Under the pieces are notes generated by a model. The model was not told the DNA's origin and ran no database searches. It saw nothing but the letters and a program-made list of their open reading frames with translations. Shown here in pieces: positions 6,247 to 9,592 of a stretch of 9,592 nt of DNA; within the stretch, counting starts at the first letter, position 1, and every line of letters begins with the position of its first letter. The DNA comes from Thermoplasmata archaeon (lineage in GTDB: Archaea; Thermoplasmatota; Thermoplasmata; Lutacidiplasmatales; UBA184): positions 1 to 9,592 of the forward strand of contig JAKIWU010000040.1 in NCBI GenBank assembly GCA_022749905.1, written 5' to 3'. A program made the position numbers and the translations under genes.

Positions 6247-6420
6247 GTGGAAGAGCTCATTTGTAGCGTAGAGTTTCTCCGGGGTACCGCCGAGGTTGTC
6301 GCCCGCGTTTCGAGCGAGGCGGGTGGCGTCCGGGAGTACCGGTCCGCCACGTCCGCTGCGGTCATCGAGCAGGTCATCAACGATCTCCAAGAGGAGTTCG
6401 AGTCGGCCCCGGCGAGCTAG
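6247..6420 (+). CDS. Small 57-residue protein, unknown function
   Basis: A GTG-started frame of 57 residues, VEELICSVEFLRGTAEVV followed by a Gly-containing turn, an EYRSATSAAVIEQVINDL segment and an acidic QEEFESAPAS end. The pattern suggests one beta strand, a helix, a turn and a second amphipathic helix. I do not recognise the family. Support comes from the TATA box 41-48 nt upstream, a possible weak ribosome binding site, GC-rich third positions and its place 65 nt before the RAM gene on the same strand. A single cysteine lies at position 6. A 122-residue frame on the opposite strand overlaps it but has composition of a shadow frame. It might be a small partner or regulator of the RAM protein; this is a guess from context only. 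Confidence 0.6.
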   Translation: MEELICSVEFLRGTAEVVARVSSEAGGVREYRSATSAAVIEQVINDLQEEFESAPAS

Positions 6421-6485
6421 TGGGCTCGTCGAATGGGCTTTGGCACCGTGGAGTAGGATTCCTGAGCGTCGGCGGTGGATGAACC

Positions 6486-6827
6486 ATGTCCAGGGGATCG
6501 GAGGGGCGGGAGCCCGTGAGCCGCGTCGTCGAGAGCGCGTTCACGAAGGTCTACGGCGACGACAGCGTGATGGCCCTCATCGCGCTGAAGGTCGAGACGG
6601 CCGAGGCGGACTCGGTCGCTTCCGAGGTCAGCCGGTTCTCCGAGGTCCAGGACGTCTTCCTCGTCACCGGGGACACCGACATCTTCCTCAAGGTTCGATT
6701 CCCGCACTACGAGGAGCTGAAGGAGTTCGTCCTCCATCGCCTCCCCCTCGTCAAGGGGATTCGCGAGTCGAAGACGCTGCTCGTCGTGACCGCGTACAAG
6801 GAGGGCGGGGAGACCCACCGTCAATGA
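6486..6827 (+). CDS. Second stand-alone RAM domain protein (Lrp/AsnC ligand-binding domain, no HTH)
   Basis: A 113-residue protein whose RAM domain runs from about residue 29 to 106: MALIALKVETAEADSVASEV, the central VFLVTGDTDIFLKVRFPHYE segment with the family's G-x-x-D-x-x-x-x-V pattern, and the closing GIRESKTLLVVTAYKE strand. There is no helix-turn-helix. It is a distant paralogue of the RAM protein encoded divergently at 5722-5988. The first 28 residues are outside the domain. An in-frame GTG at 6516 (103 residues) preceded by a GGGAG and GGAGG stretch is a good alternative start. The UPF0147 gene begins at its stop codon with a 4-nt ATGA overlap, so the two are translated together. Effector unknown. 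Confidence 0.88.
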   Translation: MSRGSEGREPVSRVVESAFTKVYGDDSVMALIALKVETAEADSVASEVSRFSEVQDVFLVTGDTDIFLKVRFPHYEELKEFVLHRLPLVKGIRESKTLLVVTAYKEGGETHRQ

Positions 6828-7141
6828 CGACGAGCGCGGGAAGGATCACGAGCCCCGTGCCGGTTCCCTCGGTGGCGACAGAACCCGCTACGCTCCCCCG
6901 GGAACTCGGGAGCTTGCTCGGCGATCTCGGGGAGCTCGCAGAGGACCTCTCCCTCCCGAGGAACGTACGGCGGACCGCGGCGTCGGCCCGCCTTGAGATC
7001 GAGCGTCCGCGCGTGGCCCTCGACCTGAGGATCTCCGCGGCCATGCATCTTCTCGACGAGCTCGCCAACGATCCGAACCTGCCGAGCCACGGTCGCACGA
7101 CCATCTGGTCGATGATCTCGCGCTTGGAGAGCCTTCAGTGA
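6824..7141 (+). CDS. UPF0147 family protein
   Basis: A 105-residue member of the archaeal UPF0147 family, small helical proteins of undetermined function. The family pattern is clear in LAEDLSLPRNVRRTAASARL (about residues 40-60) and in the second repeat-like half, AAMHLLDELANDPNLPSHGR followed by TTIWSMISRLESL near the C-terminus. The two halves echo each other (D-x-x-[LV]-P-x-[NH]-x-R), suggesting an internal duplication of a helical hairpin. The first 30 residues, Ser/Thr/Pro-rich, are longer than in usual members of about 90 residues. ATG 6824 overlaps the TGA of the RAM gene by 4 nt. The long open frame that extends upstream of this ATG is only a shadow of the RAM gene. Confidence 0.85.
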   Translation: MTTSAGRITSPVPVPSVATEPATLPRELGSLLGDLGELAEDLSLPRNVRRTAASARLEIERPRVALDLRISAAMHLLDELANDPNLPSHGRTTIWSMISRLESLQ

Positions 7142-7159
7142 GATTGGGGCAGCCAAACC

Positions 7160-7167
7160 TGAAATAC
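7160..7167 (+). promoter_or_regulatory. TATA-like element upstream of the tRNA-Lys / rpoH / rpoB cluster
   Basis: TGAAATAC is preceded by AAACC, which may act as a BRE-like element. It lies 34 nt before the first base of the tRNA. Transcription would start near 7190, about 10 nt before the tRNA 5' end. No other TATA-like sequence is visible between here and rpoB. Confidence 0.5.
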
Positions 7168-7186
7168 GCTTCCGAGGTCGGAAGCG
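7167..7186. repeat. Perfect 8-bp inverted repeat between TATA element and tRNA
   Basis: CGCTTCCG, a 4-nt AGGT centre, then CGGAAGCG. It starts at the last base of the TATA-like element and ends just before the predicted transcription start, a position suited to an operator. It also lies 25 nt after the UPF0147 stop but is not followed by a T-run, so termination is less likely. Confidence 0.7.
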
Positions 7187-7221
7187 CCGGGAACTGGGGC
7201 GGGCCCGTAGCTCAGGTAGGT

Positions 7222-7252
7222 TGGCCGGTCGGCTCCGCCGATGGCCCTGCAA
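7222..7252 (+). other. tRNA-Lys intron 1 (D-loop, position 20/21), 31 nt
   Basis: A bulge-helix-bulge motif frames it. GTAG (7216-7219) pairs with CTGC (7247-7250), with one G-U pair. The 3-nt bulges are GTT (7220-7222) and AAA (7251-7253), cut after the second base of each. The intron stem is GGCC (7223-7226) with GGCC (7243-7246), extended by TCGGC/GCCGA around a TCC loop. On the exon side two bases (AG, 7214-7215) stay unpaired before the D-stem, so the outer helix is not fully canonical. Confidence 0.85.
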
Positions 7253-7291
7253 AGAGCATCTGGCTTTTAACCAGGTGGTCGGGGGTTCGAA

Positions 7292-7326
7292 CGGGAAGGG
7301 CCCTCCGGGGTCCCTCTCCCCGAACA
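7292..7326 (+). other. tRNA-Lys intron 2 (T-loop, position 59/60), 35 nt
   Basis: A canonical bulge-helix-bulge. The T-stem GGGGG/CCCCC is the outer helix, TTCG (7286-7289) pairs with CGAA (7321-7324) as the 4-bp central helix, and the 3-nt bulges are AAC (7290-7292) and CAT (7325-7327). The intron stem begins GGGA (7293-7296) with TCCC (7317-7320) and continues AGGG/CCCT after a bulged C. Cutting after the second bulge base joins TTCGAA to T and restores the standard T-loop. Confidence 0.9.
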
Positions 7327-7361
7327 TCCCCCCGGGCCCGTACCAGCCCAACCGAGGAACC

Positions 7362-7700
7362 GTGAGCCCCGTGAAGCGCCCCACGCGCAAGAAAGCGAAG
7401 GCCGATGCAGCGGCAGCGCTCGCTGCGGCCAAGCCGTTCATCGCCCACCATCTCGTCCCGCCGCACGAGCTCTTGAGCGAGCCCGAGAGCGCGGCGACCC
7501 TGAAGAGCCTCGGCACCCTCGCGGAGCGACTTCCGAAGATCCTCATCGCCGACCCGGGCCTGCGGACCGATACGAAATTCGTGAAGGCGCGGGAAGCGAA
7601 GGAGCCGCTCGCCGGGCGCCTCGTGCGGATCCGGCGCCCGAGCGCGACCGCGGGGGAAGCCATCGCCTACCGGGTGCTCATCGCGAACACGGGGGACTGA
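7362..7700 (+). CDS. rpoH: RNA polymerase subunit H (Rpo5)
   Basis: Subunit H (the RPB5 C-terminal-domain homologue) of archaeal RNA polymerase, which forms part of the downstream DNA jaw. The conserved core begins near residue 29 with HHLVPPHELLSEPE, continues through ERLPKILIADPG, and ends with RRPSATAGEAIAYRVLI, the family's P-T-A-G-x-x-x-x-Y-R signature. At 112 residues it exceeds the usual 75-85: about 25 extra N-terminal residues are Lys/Ala-rich, and about 10 extra residues lie between the DPG and the signature. GTG 7362 is preferred over the in-frame GTG at 7371 because GAGG lies four bases before it. It follows the tRNA by 21 nt and precedes rpoB by 5 nt. Confidence 0.93.
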   Translation: MSPVKRPTRKKAKADAAAALAAAKPFIAHHLVPPHELLSEPESAATLKSLGTLAERLPKILIADPGLRTDTKFVKAREAKEPLAGRLVRIRRPSATAGEAIAYRVLIANTGD

Positions 7701-7705
7701 ACGCG

Positions 7706-9592
7706 ATGCGCGAGATCGTCGACGCGTTCTTCCGCGAACGTTCGATCGTGAACCACCACTTGGCCTCGTTCAACGACTTCCTCCCGACGAACGACAACCC
7801 GAACTCCCGGATGCAGCGGATCGTCGACGAGTCGCGCGTGAGCGAGGACTCCTCGGAGCGCGGCATCATCCGCCTCGACGTCCAGAAGACGAAGAGCGCG
7901 ATCTTCGTGCGCGTAGGCCGGCGCCGCGACCCGCGCACCGGACAGGTGAACAGCTCCTCGGAGCCGACGATCTTCGTCGGCCAGCCGTTCGTGAAGGAGC
8001 CGGTCGGATCGAAGCCGACGCTCACCCCGATGGAGGCGCGCCTGCGGAACCTCACCTACCAGGCTCCGATCTACCTCCGCGTCACCGTCGTCGAGAACGG
8101 CGTCGAGCGCGCCCCCGAAGAGGTCCATATCGGCGACCTCCCGATCATGGTCAAGAGCCGTCAGTGTAACCTCGCCCAGCCGAACATCGAGCGCGACAGC
8201 GGCGTCCCCCTTTCCCCTGAAGAGTACCGGCAGAAGCTCGTCGAGTACCTCGAAGACCCGCTCGATCCCGGCGGGTACGCGATCATCGGCGGCACCGAGC
8301 GGGTCATGATGAGCCTCGAGGACCTCGCGCCGAACCGGATCTTCGCCGAGTTCAACGAACGGTACGGGACGCCGGTCGAGAGCGCGAAGGTGTTCAGCCA
8401 GCGGGGCGGCTACCGCTCGCTCACGGTCGTCGAAAGGAAGAAGGACGGGCTCCTCCAGGTGTCGGTCCCGACCGCCTCCGGCCAGATCCCCCTCTCGATC
8501 CTGATGCGGGCTCTCGGGATGAAGAACGACGAGGAGATCTTCCAGGCGGTCCTCGGCGAGCTCCTTCCGTTGAACGAGCCGTTCGTCCAGACGATGAAGC
8601 ATCTCCTCAACGTCAACCTCGAAGAGTCGGTCTCGAAGCGGCTCTACCCGCCCGAAGGCATCCTCACCACCGAGGACGCACTCCTCGTCCTCGAGAAGAA
8701 GTTCGCGACGGGCCAGGCGAAGGAGTACCGGCAGCGCAAGGTCGACGGGATCCTCGACCGCTCGCTCCTCCCCCACCTCGGCGACGCGAAGGCCGACCGT
8801 CTGAAGAAGGCCCTCTACCTCGCGCGCATGGCCCGCACCGTCCTCGAGCTCAACCACAAGGTCCGCGGCGAGGACGACAAGGACCATTACGCGAACAAGC
8901 GATTGAAGCTCGCCGGCGACCTCATGGAGGACCTCTTCCGGGTCGCGTTCACGCTTCTTCTCAAGGATCTCAAGTACCAGCTCGAACGCTCGTTCGCTCG
9001 GAAGAAGGACCTCCGGATCGCGAGCGCGATCCGGCCCGACCTCCTGACCCAGCGTCTCGTGCACGCCCTCGCGACCGGGAACTGGGTCGGCGGCCGCGCC
9101 GGGGTGAGCCAGGTCCTCGACCGGACGAGCCACATGTCCGCGATCTCCCACCTCCGACGCGTGACGAGCCCCCTCACGCGGAGCCAACCGCACTTCGAGG
9201 CGCGCGATCTTCACCCGACCCAGTGGGGCCGCCTGTGCCCGAACGAGACGCCCGAAGGACAGAACTGCGGCCTCGTGAAGAACTACGCGCTCTGCGTCGA
9301 CGTCTCCGAAGGCGCCGACGAGGAGGAGGTCACGCTCATCCTCCGCGACCTCAACACGCGCGAGATCGGCCCCGAGGTCCTCCAGGAGGGCAGCCTCCCG
9401 AAGGGCAAGCGCGCGGCGCGCGTCTACGTCAACGGGAACCTGATCGGCTTGCACCCGAACCCGATCGAGCTCGTCCATGAGATCCGGGAGCGCCGGCGGT
9501 CCGGCACGCTCTCCCCGACGCTGGGCGAGCGGTCGTACGAGATCAACGTCCGCTACGACGAGGAGATGAACGAGGTCATCGTCCACTGCGAC
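7706..9592 (+). CDS. rpoB: RNA polymerase subunit B (Rpo2), N-terminal 629 codons, partial
   Basis: The second-largest RNA polymerase subunit (beta/RPB2 homologue). It starts MREIVDAFFRERSIVNHHLA and shows the archaeal landmarks: the IGDLPIMVKS segment with a following cysteine, the GGYAIIGGTERVM motif, the SHLRRVTSPL fork-region motif, and HPTQWGRLCPNETPEG (TPEG at residues 515-518) followed by NCGLVKNYAL. The frame is still open at the right edge, well past the TPEG region, where split B'' subunits (roughly 500 residues) would have ended. A single unsplit B subunit is therefore likely. The ATG is 5 nt after rpoH, with GGGGGA overlapping the end of rpoH as a possible ribosome binding site. 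A long open frame on the opposite strand is a composition shadow. Confidence 0.96.
   Translation, partial: MREIVDAFFRERSIVNHHLASFNDFLPTNDNPNSRMQRIVDESRVSEDSSERGIIRLDVQKTKSAIFVRVGRRRDPRTGQVNSSSEPTIFVGQPFVKEPVGSKPTLTPMEARLRNLTYQAPIYLRVTVVENGVERAPEEVHIGDLPIMVKSRQCNLAQPNIERDSGVPLSPEEYRQKLVEYLEDPLDPGGYAIIGGTERVMMSLEDLAPNRIFAEFNERYGTPVESAKVFSQRGGYRSLTVVERKKDGLLQVSVPTASGQIPLSILMRALGMKNDEEIFQAVLGELLPLNEPFVQTMKHLLNVNLEESVSKRLYPPEGILTTEDALLVLEKKFATGQAKEYRQRKVDGILDRSLLPHLGDAKADRLKKALYLARMARTVLELNHKVRGEDDKDHYANKRLKLAGDLMEDLFRVAFTLLLKDLKYQLERSFARKKDLRIASAIRPDLLTQRLVHALATGNWVGGRAGVSQVLDRTSHMSAISHLRRVTSPLTRSQPHFEARDLHPTQWGRLCPNETPEGQNCGLVKNYALCVDVSEGADEEEVTLILRDLNTREIGPEVLQEGSLPKGKRAARVYVNGNLIGLHPNPIELVHEIRERRRSGTLSPTLGERSYEINVRYDEEMNEVIVHCD

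Larger units (their letters stand above)
7201..7340 (+). tRNA. tRNA-Lys(UUU) with two introns, in the D-loop and the T-loop
   Basis: After removal of 7222-7252 and 7292-7326 the three exons (7201-7221, 7253-7291, 7327-7340) join into a complete 74-nt cloverleaf. The acceptor stem GGGCCCG pairs fully with CGGGCCC (7333-7339), with discriminator G73. Positions 8-9 are TA. The D-stem is GCTC/GAGC around a 9-nt loop AGGTAGGTA with G18-G19 and A21. The anticodon stem TCTGG/CCAGG has one G-U pair; its loop CTTTTAA holds the anticodon TTT at 7266-7268, and there is no intron at 37/38. The variable loop is TGGTC. The T-stem GGGGG/CCCCC encloses the consensus loop TTCGAAT, which exists only after splicing. 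CCA is not encoded. The 3' end is 21 nt before the rpoH start, suggesting a tRNA-mRNA cotranscript. Confidence 0.92.

Noticed and set aside
6022..6390. A 122-codon minus-strand frame in the divergent region
   Set aside because: It runs through the inverted repeats and the plus-strand TATA box, and overlaps the small plus-strand gene. It has no recognisable domain and no promoter-like element at its start.
7201..7304. Reading the tRNA without the second intron, ending at the GGGCCC at 7298-7303
   Set aside because: GGGCCC inside the intron could pair with the acceptor, but the T-stem would then be GGGGG against GGGAA and would fail. The splice-motif reading restores every stem.
7667..9586. 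A 639-codon open frame on the minus strand opposite rpoB
   Set aside because: It mirrors rpoB over its whole length, shows no recognisable domain, and is rich in the Asp/Glu/Val/Leu/Arg expected from the antisense of GC-rich codons.
1..9592. CRISPR arrays, insertion sequences, attachment sites or transfer islands
   Set aside because: There are no spaced direct repeats, transposase or integrase genes, or terminal repeats. Codon composition is uniform and the core informational genes argue for an ordinary chromosomal backbone.

Overview
The window is archaeal, GC-rich and gene-dense. It carries the archaeal uS13-uS4-uS11-Rpo3 (RpoD) ribosomal/RNA polymerase cluster, an Rpo5 (RpoH)-RpoB polymerase cluster, a UPF0147 protein, AT-rich TATA-like elements ahead of genes, and a tRNA gene whose two introns are framed by bulge-helix-bulge splice motifs. 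The RpoB frame runs past the conserved TPEG region and is still open at 629 codons. This suggests an unsplit B subunit, as in Thermoplasma-type Euryarchaeota and Crenarchaeota, and not the split B''/B' of most methanogens and haloarchaea. The lone TATA-driven, GC-rich gene style would fit an uncultured Thermoplasmata-like lineage. That placement is an inference; the sequence alone does not prove it.

Left part (1-5988), all on the minus strand, read from right to left: a stand-alone RAM (Lrp/AsnC ligand-binding) protein, a three-helix small membrane protein, and a fusion of a SAM hydroxide adenosyltransferase (DUF62) domain with a GNAT acetyltransferase domain. Then come DnaJ and an RsmC-like small methyltransferase 14 nt further on. 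After a TATA box, uS13, uS4, uS11 and the beginning of Rpo3 follow with gaps of 2 nt, a 1-nt overlap and 3 nt, so the ribosomal genes form one tight operon. The uS13 protein has long low-complexity extensions at both ends.

Centre (5989-7141): a divergent intergenic region with two adjacent perfect inverted repeats separates the minus-strand RAM gene from a plus-strand cluster. That cluster holds a 57-residue small protein with its own TATA box, a second stand-alone RAM protein, and a UPF0147 protein whose ATG overlaps the preceding TGA.

Right part (7142-9592), plus strand: a tRNA-Lys(UUU) gene interrupted by a D-loop intron and a T-loop intron, with no intron at the usual 37/38 site. It lies only 21 nt upstream of rpoH, which is 5 nt upstream of rpoB. 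A TATA-like element and a perfect 8-bp inverted repeat precede the tRNA, so the tRNA and the polymerase genes may share one promoter. The doubly interrupted tRNA is the most notable feature of the window. Next in interest are the DUF62-GNAT fusion, which has an apparent active-site His-to-Glu change, and the divergent pair of RAM proteins.
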